This document shows, piece after piece, positions 52,701 to 61,165 of a stretch of 64,000 bases of DNA. The stretch covers positions 29,258,557-29,322,556 of the forward strand of contig JANCRA010000008.1 in the NCBI GenBank assembly GCA_024362935.1. The letters run 5' to 3'. The stretch's first letter is position 1. Each line of letters begins with the position of its first letter. The notes below the pieces were generated by a model. It made no database searches and was not told the origin of the DNA. It worked only from the letters and a program-made list of their open reading frames with translations. A program made the translations under genes and the position numbers. The stretch is from Setophaga petechia. Its lineage: Eukaryota > Chordata > Aves > Passeriformes > Parulidae.

Positions 52701-55700
52701 GTGGAGAAACCACCTGACTGCAATGTAAACCAATAAAGGAAAATATGAGATGACTCGAGAGAACTGCAGAGCCTGAGGAGGGAAGGCCAAACACAGGAAA
52801 TGGGTAAAACAAGATTAGTGAAATGGGCAAAAAGGCATGGGAGGGCTGCCAGGAGCCAGGGAGAAAGGGCCAAGGTGACAAAGGCAGTAGTAGTTTGTGA
52901 CAGAGGTTGAGCAACAGGTGATGAGAAGGGCATGTGTGACACAGGGAAGAGTAGGACAGGGAGTGAACCAAGCAGAGTCATTGGAGAACCTTTAAGTGGA
53001 AAGGGGCAGAGTGACTGAATGTGGGAGCTGAGATACCAGCTGGCAAAGGAGGACACGAGTAGGGGTGATAGGTAGTTGCAAGAGAACAAGTGGACAGCAG
53101 GAAGAGTTGTGTGTGGGAGAACAGAGGAAGACTAAAATAAGACAAGATGTAGAAACACAAGTGAGGTGGGAAATTAAGTTGGGGTTGCTGGACTTGCTGC
53201 TCCCTTTTCTGGCTCGCAAATAGCTGTGAAACTTACCAGCAGGACATTTCTCTCCATTTCTTTCCCATCCCACCACCTTCTTGACAATCTGAAAAGGTAG
53301 CAGGCTGTTCCTTGTGGTGTGAATCCTTTGGCAGGTGACACTGTCACAATCAAAACAGTCAAGTCTTCCACATTTATGTCCATTGCTATCTGCTGATGAA
53401 ATGATTGTGGCAAGGTTTGGTCATCCTTTAGTATCAACAACCACAGAGTCTCAGAGATGTTTACTGACAACAGGCAGCCCTTAACTTCTCTTTGGCCCCC
53501 TGAAAAGGAATCCACCATCCTAATCCCTTTTTTCTGTGAGTTTGTTCTCATCACTCCACTTATTACCTATATGGAGTTTTAACAGCAAGCCCTTAGCAAG
53601 CTTTGCTCCCGTTCCCTGTCCCACGCCACAGGCAGGTGGGGACAACTTCAAAACTCTTTTCACTGGCAGCAAGTCTCCACTTGGTGATCTCTGAATATCT
53701 GTGTGCACTGTGCTGAGAGGAGAGAGCGCTGTGCTCTTGGTTATTTATAAGGTCCAGCACCTGCTCCTGTTTTACATCTCAGTGAATAAAACCAATCTCA
53801 GAAAACTAAAGTTCCTGGTAGTTTGTTGCTGTTTTTTCTTGAATTCATGGTCTAATTGGGAGGGTTTCTTTTACTCCTTTTGTGTGAGTGTAAGAAAACT
53901 AACTGGAGGGGTTTTTTTTTTAAATTATCATGATCCTTATCACAAGAAAGGGAGGATAAAACTGCAGTATTAAGAGCTGAGTGTATATGGAAGAGAGGCA
54001 GGAAATACACTGGCTACTGATTGCTTATACCTCAGGCTGCTTATGTTTTGTGGGAGTATCTGCCCCACAGAGGAGAATGAAAGGCTTTGAAACTCAACAC
54101 CAGTAAAGCCCTTTGCCCTTCTGAGTATGGCTGGGAAGCAGTACAGAGGGCAGCAATGTGTGATGGCAAGAAATCAGCCTGATGTGATAGGAGGATGGGA
54201 ACACACTGACTGACAGTGTTCTTCCCAGAATTCTCATTTGGAACTGATACATTTGACATTAACAGTGAGAGGGAAACAAAGAAGTTAGCAAAGCCCTTGG
54301 GTTTTCAGCCAAAGAGAGTATCAGACCTGGTAACCTCTCTGCTGGTTCTACCCATCAAGTGCAAACTTTTCCCTGCATACAAAACAGCAGTAGCCAGGCA
54401 CAGGGAAGGATGAGAGTGTGTTTCAGGGTCCAGCGAGGTAGCCAAAATCTGCTGCTGGCCCCAGTACCAGAGAGACACTGATGCAACTGAGACATATCCT
54501 GTAGATTGTCCAGAAGCCAGAGACATCGGGTAAAAGGCCTCATAAAGTTTGCCAATAGCACTTAAGGGAATCTACCGATTCTCAGAAGGAAAGAAATGCA
54601 GTAAGGCTACGAGTTACTGGGCCATGGATCAGTTTGAAAATGCCTCCTTTCTGCTGACAGAATGCAAGAAAAGAGAACTAAAAAACACTTTACCTTTTGA
54701 GGAGGAAGATATTTATTTCCTGTATTACTAGAGCTTGGAAAAGCCCAAAGCCTGAAATATTTATTCAGTTTGAAGTGCAGGGTAATAAACTGATTATGTT
54801 CATTGGGCAACAAGGCAGAAGTGCTTGGCTGTTAGTACTATAACGCCATTCCTTAAAGGTATCCAGAAATTAACCATTTTACTTGCTCTTCTTTGGAATC
54901 TGGTGCAAGTCCTTGAGAGACCATTCAGGAAAGATATCAGTAGTAAGAAGTACTCTGATCTAGAAGCTGCTCCATTTATTCTTGGCACATCTGGTACAGT
55001 CAGCAGCTTGCAAGCTTTCACTTATAATACAAATTGCTAAAGAGTTATTATATCTAATACATCCCCTAACGAGCAAGGCTCTAAATATGGCTTTGTGAAA
55101 GTGGCAGCTGTAAAAAGTGTCCATCCACACACAACTGAGCAGAACTGAGACTTTTTCTTTATTCACAAGCCATAGGATTAAAATGCATGTCTCTGTAGCT
55201 CACTGTCGTGCCCAAAGTAGCGGGTTTTCCATGTGTCAGTCAGATACTGAACCTGGGAATAAAGCCTAAATGCCAGGGAGTAGCTGCTGCCTGTTAGGGT
55301 AAATACTAATAATAGGACCAATATTCACACAATTTACTTTTGTTGTTGATGAGATTTTTTGTTTTTTGCATATGGCAAATGTAAAAATAGTGCAACCTAC
55401 ATTGTAGGAACAGATCTTAGCAATAGGTTTCAAGGGAAAATCATGGTCTCTGGGGTCTTATGTCAGCAGGGAGAATTCAAACCTGATGTTGCTTTCTCAA
55501 AACACTCATTTCCCTTTGTGGCTTACCACAAATGAATGGTGGCAAACAAAATTCACAATGGTGAATTCTGAGGGGCAGGGGGGGAGGGCAGGGGTCAATC
55601 ACTTGCATCATTGCTGGGAAGAAAACCCCATGAGACTCCACAGGGTGATGCAGTGGGCAGCAGTGGGCAGCATTGGTGGCTGTGACAGCCACCTTGACAG

Positions 55701-58700
55701 AGAAATTCCTGATTGTGATAATAGGAGGGGCAGATTTCATGAAACAACTATTATCAGTGTAGTCCAGATCAGAGCTCTTACACTTGGAAATGGATGGCTG
55801 AAGATTTTGTAATAGCGCAATCCTGTTTATACTGAAACTCCACTTCCAACTCTTCATCAAGGTTATTACCCCTGGTGGTTGTTAAGGATGTTTTTGTGGT
55901 AAGTTCAAGTATGTACATTTCTGAATTAGTACAGCCCCCTTCACAAAGCCTTACAGTCTCCAGACGGGAAACAAAACAAAAGAGGATTCCTTCTCTCCCT
56001 CATCCTTTTACTGGTCTCTGCTAATGAAGCTGTACTATGGGTAATAAGCAATTTTCTGATGCTTATACAACTCTCCTCTACTTTATTGAGTATAATTTAA
56101 ATCAGATCTAAACACACATCCGTGCACTATAGTTATCTAAATTTTTTATAAGCTTGCTAAATACAAACAACTCTCCAACTCTGCCACTCTTTAATAAAGT
56201 CCAAAAGTTGGCAAATGTTCATGATAAGTATAAAATTTTAAGGAAGTCTTCAACCATAACTGCTACAGAAGCCAGGAGTTTCAGAGCATGTTCTAACATT
56301 TCTGTAGAATATCATGCAACAAGTAAAGACAGTAAATTGTCTTTAAGGAAGTTTTTTCATGTTTAAAAGCAGCTGTACCTGTTTTGCTTCAAATAATATC
56401 TTAAAACTTTATAGAACAAAATGCTTATCACCATGCATCCTTAGTGCTGGAAATGGCCATTATAACTGGAAATGAACCTGGACCAAACTGCATTTGAACT
56501 ATGCAGGAGCAACTCCTTAGTTAAAAGTAATATTACTTTGTGATGACTGAATTAAGAAGGCATAATGTCAGACCACAAACTGTTTTCCATCCAATTTTTA
56601 AGGGGGGCCTAGAATGTGAAAGTTAAATATTGCAGTTGAATTTTGGAAATTCTTTAATGCTGGAATGTCTGTTTTCCAGGACATTTAAGTGCTACAAGAA
56701 TAAAGCAGTGCTGTGATGAGATTGATTTTCTGTAAAATAGTAAGCAGTAGAAGTTAAGGACTCTTGAATATTTCTGGCAAAATTTCCCTTCACAGCAGCA
56801 ACTTTTATTCGTGAACCTAATTATAGTCTCTTAGTATATGCTTCTTTCTAAACACTCTCTGTGTACATATGAAATGACTGCTGTCCTTTGTTTCTTCTCT
56901 TGGGTTTGTAGTTTTTCGAGTACACATCCCACAATGAAATACGTTACAACACGCGACAGCCGGAAGTCTGCGCAGCCGTTGATTCAGGGACTGACTACTT
57001 GACGATGTACTTGTGTCAAGAAAATGCCCACAGTGTTCCTGAAAACCAGAAGTTTATTTTCAGAGAGGTAAGTGTGCCTGCTTGGGCTTGGGTTTGCTCT
57101 TTTTTGTGAGTGGGTGGAAGGAGAGCTGTTGAATTTTTAAAATTTTTATCTTACTGTATGCACATCGTGCTACAACGCTGGCACAGGTCTCTGGGAGAAA
57201 TAGGCTGTCTTGGCTTTTAACATCTGAACACAAACAGGGGGAGTGGGCAAAGTGTATTCCTGTCATAAAGAACAGGAAGAATAGAGGAAGGAAAGCACCC
57301 TTGATAACATCAAGGAGGTTGGGAATGTTCTCTCTTGCATGTCGCCCCTACTGTCTTCTCTTGAGATTGAGGTGCTTCAATATAACCCTTCCCCAGCCAG
57401 TTATATGGCTGGCCTACTTCTCTCTTTTCGCTGACTTATTTCCCAATATTTATATTGCCATTTATCCCCAATACTTCACACATCACTATTACTTTGTGCT
57501 CTTTCCTGCTTTTAAGCAGCTGCCTCTACATGATATTAGAAAAGTTTGTGTTTAATAGTTTTGAATCCGTAAAGAAGCCCCTGGATGCCTGAGAGAAAAT
57601 AAGCTGGATGAAAAATGACGGCCTTGGTCAGGTTCTGGAGTGTTGTTATTTGGCTAATGGAAAAGGTCACATAATATATCAAAATGGTATATTTACATAA
57701 TGCGTCTGCATAATGCATCGAATCCCTACGGGCTCCATGGCTGACAAATGTCACACTTCGATACTACCAGCAGTGACAGGCAGCAGGGTAAACTGTAAAA
57801 AAATAAGATGGAAGTTGCTGTCTGTTCCCTAAATCTAGTCCAGACTGAAGTTCATAGTGATATTACTAAATAAAAATGTTTAAAAGGTTGACTTTATAAA
57901 TTATGTTTCATTTTTAATGTCATCTTTTAACAAAATTGCTCAGTCATATTGCATGAATCCCTAAGATGACATATATTGAAGGCTCTTCAGTCACTTCAAG
58001 GAGTAATCAAGAAAACTGAACTTTTCAAATTGAGAAAATGAAAAAATTGAAAAAAATTACAGAATGCATCTGTTTTTACTGTAACCCTAACCATTAATTT
58101 CATCATCTAAGACTTTAGGAATTACTTTAAATGTTCTTTCTCATGATCACTTTGTGTGTGTGTGATTTGAACGTACTGTTCTGCTCCAATTCCTTTTCTG
58201 CTGCTGCACTAAATCAGAAGCACCAGTCTCCACCTTTCAAGGTGAGTGATGGGTGAGGTATCAGCACCATATTTCTTTTGCTTTGTGCATAGTAGTGTCA
58301 GACAGCTGTCCTTATAGATGGAGCATGATCAAAGATTTGAACAGCCTTCCCAGTAGCTTGGCAAGAATTGAGTTCTTGTGGACACTGAGTCAAAAATGAG
58401 TGAGATGGATACTGATTAATCCACTCTAAAATTTGAATTATTGTGATGGAAGAAAGAAAGTAATTCTGCAGCTGAAACTATCAGCAAGTCTGTGAGCAAG
58501 CACATGCTGCTGGGCATCAGGAGCTGCGGCTCAGGATGCAATTAAGTGCAACATTCCTGATGAGGGAAGGAGCAGACTTCCACAGGAGTCAGGACTATGG
58601 ACAGAAACAAGGCATTGGCATTTTTCTTTCAAAGCTGCCAGGGGCCTTGGAAATGCCTGCATGTAGGCATGGCACCCAGGCCAAGGGGATGACCTCAGAG

Positions 58701-59554
58701 CAGGGCAGTCCTCCACAGCTGCTACGCTGCGCTTTTGCAGCTTGCTGTCCTAGCTGACAGCGCTCCTGGATTGGAAGGAGAGACTTGATCTGGAGATAAA
58801 CATAAAAAAAGGGCCTGAGGTCTCAAAATGTGTTCTTTAGGGAATTTGACTGTGGAAGCCTGTCAGACATTACGCTTCTGAGGCAGCTTTCCTTTCAGCA
58901 AAGCAAGTGAACTCCACACACATCTGCAGGAAAGGGGCACACTTAGATATTTTTACTTTTTCCATCAAAAATATACACTAAGAAGAGACAGGAAAATTTA
59001 TTGCTAAAATATTTCCAACATTTATGCTTAATGAGCAATATTTGCCTTTTACTTCCAAGATGTGCAATAAATTGATATATTTGGGGGTAATGCTTGTGCT
59101 TGGCTTAGTTCTTTTCTGCCATATTCTGGTCCAGTTACAAAAGGCAATGAAAGCAAATGTTAGCACATCCTTTACAGGCTGAGATGCCACTTCATGAGTT
59201 ACTCTAAAGCAATGCTGATTTCAGTTTATGTAAGTTTAAAAGAGGATCTTTTGATAAAGTTTCAGACATCCTCAAGTTCGGCTTTACTGCACAACCCCAT
59301 TGGAAGGGTATGTGGGATATTTATTTGTTGCAAATGATTTCTGTTACTTTAAAACATAGTGATATGTCTGCAATTTTTGAGACCTGAAAAGCTAATTTTA
59401 TTTCTGTCTTTTGTAGGATGGTACCTTGTTTCACCCACAAACCCAGAAGTGCTTACAAGCCGAGGCAAACGCTTACAATGGGAACCCAGCACCGCTGTTA
59501 CGTCCTTGTACCAACTCGGACTATCAAAAATGGTTCTTCAAAGAAAGAAGTTGA
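13960..59554 (+). CDS. GALNT12: GALNT12, polypeptide N-acetylgalactosaminyltransferase 12 (10 coding exons)
   Basis: The enzyme transfers GalNAc from UDP-GalNAc to Ser/Thr of mucin-type substrates in the Golgi lumen (family knowledge). CDS: join 13960-14339, 27381-27550, 28270-28459, 31819-32004, 34265-34382, 40335-40511, 43080-43211, 50614-50727, 56912-57067, 59417-59554. It totals 1761 nt and 586 residues; human has 581 as I recall. Residues 1-21 are a basic cytoplasmic tail, about 22-38 a membrane anchor (type II), and 39-92 the stem. The catalytic domain has DDYSD (178-182), the metal-binding DCH (231-233), [14 protein letters not shown] (278-291), WGGEN (338-342) and GHVF (365-368, probable third metal ligand H366). 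A ricin-type lectin domain spans about 452-583, with FCFDYN, GQNQFFEY and a terminal QKW. All ten junctions are GT-AG and keep frame. An in-frame TGA at 13933-13935 fixes the start, which has G at -3 and +4. The close match to human favours GALNT12 over its paralogue GALNT4. Confidence 0.96.
16233..16272. repeat. TTTTA pentanucleotide microsatellite, 8 units
   Basis: Eight perfect TTTTA units run over 40 bases in GALNT12 intron 1. It could equally be written TAAAA on the other strand. Confidence 0.95.
16440..16930 (+). mobile_element. Decayed CR1-type LINE fragment (reverse-transcriptase region)
   Basis: Several stretches match the layout of sauropsid CR1 ORF2 as I recall it. A segment around 16590-16680 reads like the 'gtcaacaaggcttttatcaagg ... 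gagttctttgaagg' block. A second, at about 16865-16910, has 'agtcccacagaaatctgt' followed by 'cagtgcagttcaact', corresponding to the 'ggtcccccagggatctgt' block. The order is right, but the interval between them is shortened and interrupted by a T/G tract. The element is full of stops and is not functional. The identification is from memory; edges are approximate. Confidence 0.62.
18046..18205 (-). mobile_element. CR1 LINE 3'-end remnant (antisense)
   Basis: The sequence reading 'ggaggttagaaagaatctt', then 'tctagtccaac' and 'ttgaacacttctctacat' corresponds in order to the reverse complement of the avian CR1 3' end ('ggttggaagggacct', 'tctagtccaac', 'cttgaacacttccag'). It is highly diverged, with no target duplication seen. 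The orientation is opposite to the 16.4-16.9 kb fragment, so it is a separate insertion. Confidence 0.6.
18393..18410. repeat. GCT trinucleotide run, 6 units
   Basis: Six GCT units lie in GALNT12 intron 1, in a non-coding context. Confidence 0.9.
19385..19460. repeat. T/G-rich low-complexity tract
   Basis: Runs of T are broken by GG, GGGG and GTTT units in GALNT12 intron 1. It is of the same kind as tracts near 16.8, 25.0, 28.7 and 48.0 kb. Confidence 0.7.
25891..25962. repeat. Compound TG/TA-rich short tandem repeat
   Basis: A GT run is followed by alternating TA/TG and then CA-containing units. It is an imperfect microsatellite in GALNT12 intron 1. Confidence 0.7.
27381..27550 (+). CDS. 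GALNT12: GALNT12 coding exon 2
   Basis: The acceptor is CCCTTTACAG|A. The first base completes Leu127, and residues 128-183 follow, plus one base. It encodes the start of the catalytic domain: [20 protein letters not shown] and the nucleotide-sugar-binding DDYSD (178-182). The donor is AAAG|GTACGA. Confidence 0.95.
27551..28269 (+). other. GALNT12: GALNT12 intron 2
   Basis: This short intron of 719 nt has nothing notable beyond its splice sites. Confidence 0.9.
28270..28459 (+). CDS. GALNT12: GALNT12 coding exon 3 (DxH metal-binding motif)
   Basis: The acceptor is TTGTTACAG|AA. The exon encodes residues 184-246 and two bases of Arg247. It includes [20 protein letters not shown] and [18 protein letters not shown] (231-233) is the DxH motif that binds the catalytic manganese. 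The donor is AG|GTGAGC. It is markedly more GC-rich than its introns. Confidence 0.96.
28460..31818 (+). other. GALNT12: GALNT12 intron 3
   Basis: This is a 3.4 kb AT-rich intron. It contains a T/G-rich tract at about 28668-28715, an A/C-rich tract near 29090-29150 and the 42-T run at 31717-31758. No other gene was recognised. Confidence 0.85.
31717..31758. repeat. Uninterrupted run of 42 T
   Basis: This pure T homopolymer ends 60 bases before GALNT12 exon 4. Homopolymers this long are prone to slippage, and their assembled length is unreliable. Confidence 0.97.
31819..32004 (+). CDS. GALNT12: GALNT12 coding exon 4
   Basis: The acceptor is CTTACCAG|G, completing Arg247. The exon encodes residues 248-308 and two bases of Arg309. 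It contains [16 protein letters not shown] and [12 protein letters not shown]. It is 186 nt long, so it is frame-neutral, and it begins and ends in the same phase. The donor AG|GTTAAT departs from the GTRAGT consensus and is the weakest of the gene. Confidence 0.95.
32005..34264 (+). other. GALNT12: GALNT12 intron 4
   Basis: This is a 2.3 kb AT-rich intron. I see no recognisable element. Confidence 0.85.
34265..34382 (+). CDS. GALNT12: GALNT12 coding exon 5
   Basis: The acceptor is TTTCATAG|G. The exon encodes the end of Arg309 and residues 310-348. It includes [16 protein letters not shown] and [15 protein letters not shown], the Gal/GalNAc-transferase motif that forms the sugar-donor and acceptor site. 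The donor is AGG|GTAGGT, phase 0. Confidence 0.96.
34383..40334 (+). other. GALNT12: GALNT12 intron 5
   Basis: This is a 6 kb intron. It contains an IRF-type tandem motif at 37486-37501 and an especially AT-rich stretch at about 37.7-38.5 kb. Several overlapping short open frames near 35.6-37.2 kb lie in moderately GC-richer DNA and resemble nothing known. Confidence 0.83.
37486..37501 (+). promoter_or_regulatory. Tandem GAAAGT motif resembling an IRF/ISRE site
   Basis: GAAAGTGAAAGTGAAA is an exact match to the GAAANNGAAANNGAAA pattern bound by interferon regulatory factors. It lies in GALNT12 intron 5. A match alone does not show function. Confidence 0.4.
40335..40511 (+). CDS. GALNT12: GALNT12 coding exon 6
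   Basis: The acceptor is TTTGCTCAG|ATA. The exon is exactly 59 codons, residues 349-407. It encodes [19 protein letters not shown], including the probable third metal-ligand histidine (H366 of GHVF), then [20 protein letters not shown]. The donor is CTG|GTGAGT. One residue in the loop (SRVKALANS, valine) differs from the asparagine I recall in human. Confidence 0.96.
40512..43079 (+). other. GALNT12: GALNT12 intron 6
   Basis: This is a 2.6 kb intron. An A/C-rich tract lies at about 41008-41040. The stretch 41790-42400 has varied, non-repetitive sequence. The acceptor is preceded by a very long pyrimidine tract (about 43024-43077). Confidence 0.85.
43080..43211 (+). CDS. GALNT12: GALNT12 coding exon 7
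   Basis: The acceptor is CCCTTTCAG|GAA. The exon is 44 codons, residues 408-451. It encodes [20 protein letters not shown] and the linker [20 protein letters not shown] between the catalytic and lectin domains. The donor is ATG|GTACGT. Confidence 0.95.
43212..50613 (+). other. GALNT12: GALNT12 intron 7
   Basis: This is a 7.4 kb intron. It contains three CCCCTGGGG-like palindromic elements at 44269-44323 and the solo-LTR candidate at 48552-49003. No other gene was recognised. Confidence 0.83.
48552..49003 (+). mobile_element. Candidate solo LTR of an endogenous retrovirus
   Basis: The element starts TGTGGTA and ends TACCACA, the inverted TG...CA termini expected of an LTR, about 452 bp apart. 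Inside, in the right order, are a TATA-like TTAAAAGG (48760-48767) and a poly(A) signal AATAAA (48835-48840). A pyrimidine-rich segment resembling U5 follows. No target duplication is clear with these ends; shifting them gives ACAG on both sides (48547-48550 and 49001-49004), but then the TG/CA ends are lost. No primer-binding site or partner LTR is seen, so it is probably a solo LTR. The ERV family is not recognised. Confidence 0.62.
50614..50727 (+). CDS. GALNT12: GALNT12 coding exon 8
   Basis: The acceptor is TTTTGATTAG|CTG. The exon is 38 codons, residues 452-489, and opens the ricin-type lectin domain. It encodes [11 protein letters not shown], the alpha-repeat counterpart of the CLD motif, and [11 protein letters not shown]. 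The donor is CAG|GTAAGA. Confidence 0.95.
52203..52230. repeat. Perfect 11-bp inverted repeat with 6-nt loop
   Basis: TCAAGTCACTT at 52203-52213 pairs with AAGTGACTTGA at 52220-52230, with a TCTTAT loop. It is intronic and its function is unknown. Confidence 0.9.
53600..53830 (+). mobile_element. Possible LTR fragment (weak)
   Basis: A TATA-like TATTTATAAGG begins at 53741, with AATAAA about 45 bases further on (53785-53790), a promoter-to-poly(A) spacing seen in some LTRs. I could not find convincing TG...CA ends or a target duplication. It could equally be chance signals in an intron. Confidence 0.25.
56912..57067 (+). CDS. GALNT12: GALNT12 coding exon 9
   Basis: The acceptor is GGGTTTGTAG|TTT. 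The exon is 52 codons, residues 490-541, and encodes the middle of the lectin domain: [20 protein letters not shown] and ENQKFIFRE. The beta-repeat has QKF where a canonical QxW would be, as in human GALNT12 as I recall. The donor is GAG|GTAAGT, a perfect consensus. Confidence 0.95.
57068..59416 (+). other. GALNT12: GALNT12 intron 9
   Basis: This is a 2.3 kb intron. A non-repetitive stretch at about 57640-57800 with paired ATAATGC units is noted separately. No gene or clear repeat was recognised. Confidence 0.85.
59417..59554 (+). CDS. GALNT12: GALNT12 coding exon 10 and stop codon
   Basis: The acceptor is CTTTTGTAG|GAT. The exon encodes residues 542-586 and a TGA at 59552-59554. It carries the gamma repeat of the lectin domain: [16 protein letters not shown] and [15 protein letters not shown], ending with a proper QxW. 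The C-terminus is a residue or two different from human (KERS against KERML as recalled). Confidence 0.96.
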   Translation, partial: DGTLFHPQTQKCLQAEANAYNGNPAPLLRPCTNSDYQKWFFKERS

Positions 59555-61165
59555 TCCAGATGTTGTCTAGGATATAGCTGAATACAAAAAAAAATGTGCT
59601 CTTTCTAGTCAGCAGTTAGTCAGCCTTTTGAAAAGCTCATAAGTGATATATTTTTGTATGGAAAGAACTGTAATTAGTTGACAAGCCTTGGATCTCGTTT
59701 CCTGGAGCTTTAGAAGGCACTAAGTATTGAGAGCTTCATAAAGTGCCACAGAATCTGCTCCTTTTCATTTGGCAGCTACATATCTGCTTCTGAAGTGTCT
59801 TAGGTTCTTTACATAAGCGACAATTTTTTTAATCTACTGTGTGGAAGTAAGGCAGTCAAAAAAATTGCACTAATGTTAATCTGCCAGTAACTTAAAATGT
59901 TTATTTTTCTACTAAAACATTCTCAAGTTGGATTTTTTACAGATAGTAGTTAATAATTGTTCTTGTCTTTTAAATACCAAGAAGGTAAATGTAGGCCATA
60001 TTCTGCTCTAAGTGACTACCAGAAAGTCCTCATTGAAGACAGTGTGGATTTACACATAAAGGCAGAGTATGACTGCATGGTTTTGCACAAATAACAATCT
60101 AGTTGCATACAAATTGCACATGTTTGACAATACTATACTTTAACTGATCTGAAAATTTTAGATGTTCATGGCACTTGAAAAGTTTCTAATCATGCTTAAG
60201 ATGGTTTGGGAGTAAAATGGGGATTTTCTCATCTTTCTTAAAGGCAGAAGGCAGCAATATTTAAAGGTGATGCTTTAGGAAAACCTATTTAGATTCATAT
60301 GGGCCCAGCTATGTGGCTGTGTCCTAGAATCCACAACCAACTTTAACATTATGTGGATTTCAATGTGCATAAAACTTTCAAGATAAGACCTATCAACAAT
60401 TCTTTTGTAAAAATTTGAAAATTACAGTTAGAGAAAATGAGTCTTAACATTTAAGTGTTTAAATGATTCAAGGAAAAAAGGATTATATTTTTAAAACAGT
60501 TTTGCAACTGATTTCTGTGAAATTCAGCTAATACTAACACAAAAATTATTGTCTTTGAGGTATAATTTGCATTTTGTCTGGGAGCTCCTTTTAGATGAGT
60601 TGACCCTGCATGTGGTCTGTTGAAAACAGGGGGTGTAATCTGCAGCAGTACAGGATGGTTTGTGCCCTGGTGTGTGGGATCTGCCTTGCCCAGTCAGACA
60701 AGGAGTGTGTAGCAATGTGTCTGGCCATCGACCATCAGCATTACCATGTTGATTAGAAGGGTTTCAGCTCATAAGAAGAGTTTCTTTCTCTGTCAGATGA
60801 AGGAATGCTTATGTGTAGAAGGATGAAAAAATGTCAACCTTTTTTCCCCCAGAACTCTGGGCATGTTTTGATTAGTTTGGTATGTGTTTTGTTATTTGCT
60901 TCTGTTCATGTTTTCTATAAAAAATGTACAGCCTTTCCTTTGAATCCCCATAAGCTCATGCCATTTTGGCATACCTATTTATATGATTGGGGTGTGGGGG
61001 GAGGGTTTCTGCTTTTAGGAGATACATGTATACATGTTCTTCCAAGGTCTTTCTTACCCATGTAGATACAAGGTTTTTGTGAGCACCTTTGAATTTTTGT
61101 CTCTGTGGGCTAGACTGATGAAACTGATGTTAGAGTTAATAAAATATTTTGCGATTCAGTAGAGT
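59555..61165 (+). other. GALNT12: GALNT12 3' untranslated region
   Basis: AT-rich sequence runs from the stop codon to just past the first clear AATAAA. The end is an estimate, since cleavage usually lies 10-30 bases after the signal. Earlier alternative cleavage cannot be excluded. Confidence 0.65.
61138..61143 (+). terminator. GALNT12: Poly(A) signal AATAAA of GALNT12
   Basis: This canonical hexamer lies about 1.58 kb after the stop codon and is followed within 30 bases by GT-rich sequence (AGAGTGGGAAATGTC). I noticed no other canonical hexamer between the stop codon and this point. Confidence 0.65.

Larger units (their letters stand above)
50728..56911 (+). other. GALNT12: GALNT12 intron 8
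   Basis: This is a 6.2 kb intron. It contains a perfect 11-bp hairpin at 52203-52230, a GC/CpG-richer pocket at about 52595-52690, a purine-biased block at about 52790-53170 and LTR-like signals near 53740-53790. Overlapping minus-strand open frames at 52.5-53.3 kb follow from the pyrimidine bias of that strand. No other gene is established. Confidence 0.8.

Noticed and set aside
52528..53276. Stack of minus-strand open frames up to 177 residues, with leucine/serine-rich, membrane-like translations
   Set aside because: The minus strand is pyrimidine-biased here, so stops are rare and Leu/Ser/Pro/Phe codons dominate in every frame. No domain is recognised.
60985..61010. G-rich stretch considered as a G-quadruplex in the 3' UTR
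   Set aside because: Only three clear G runs are present, fewer than the four needed for a standard quadruplex.
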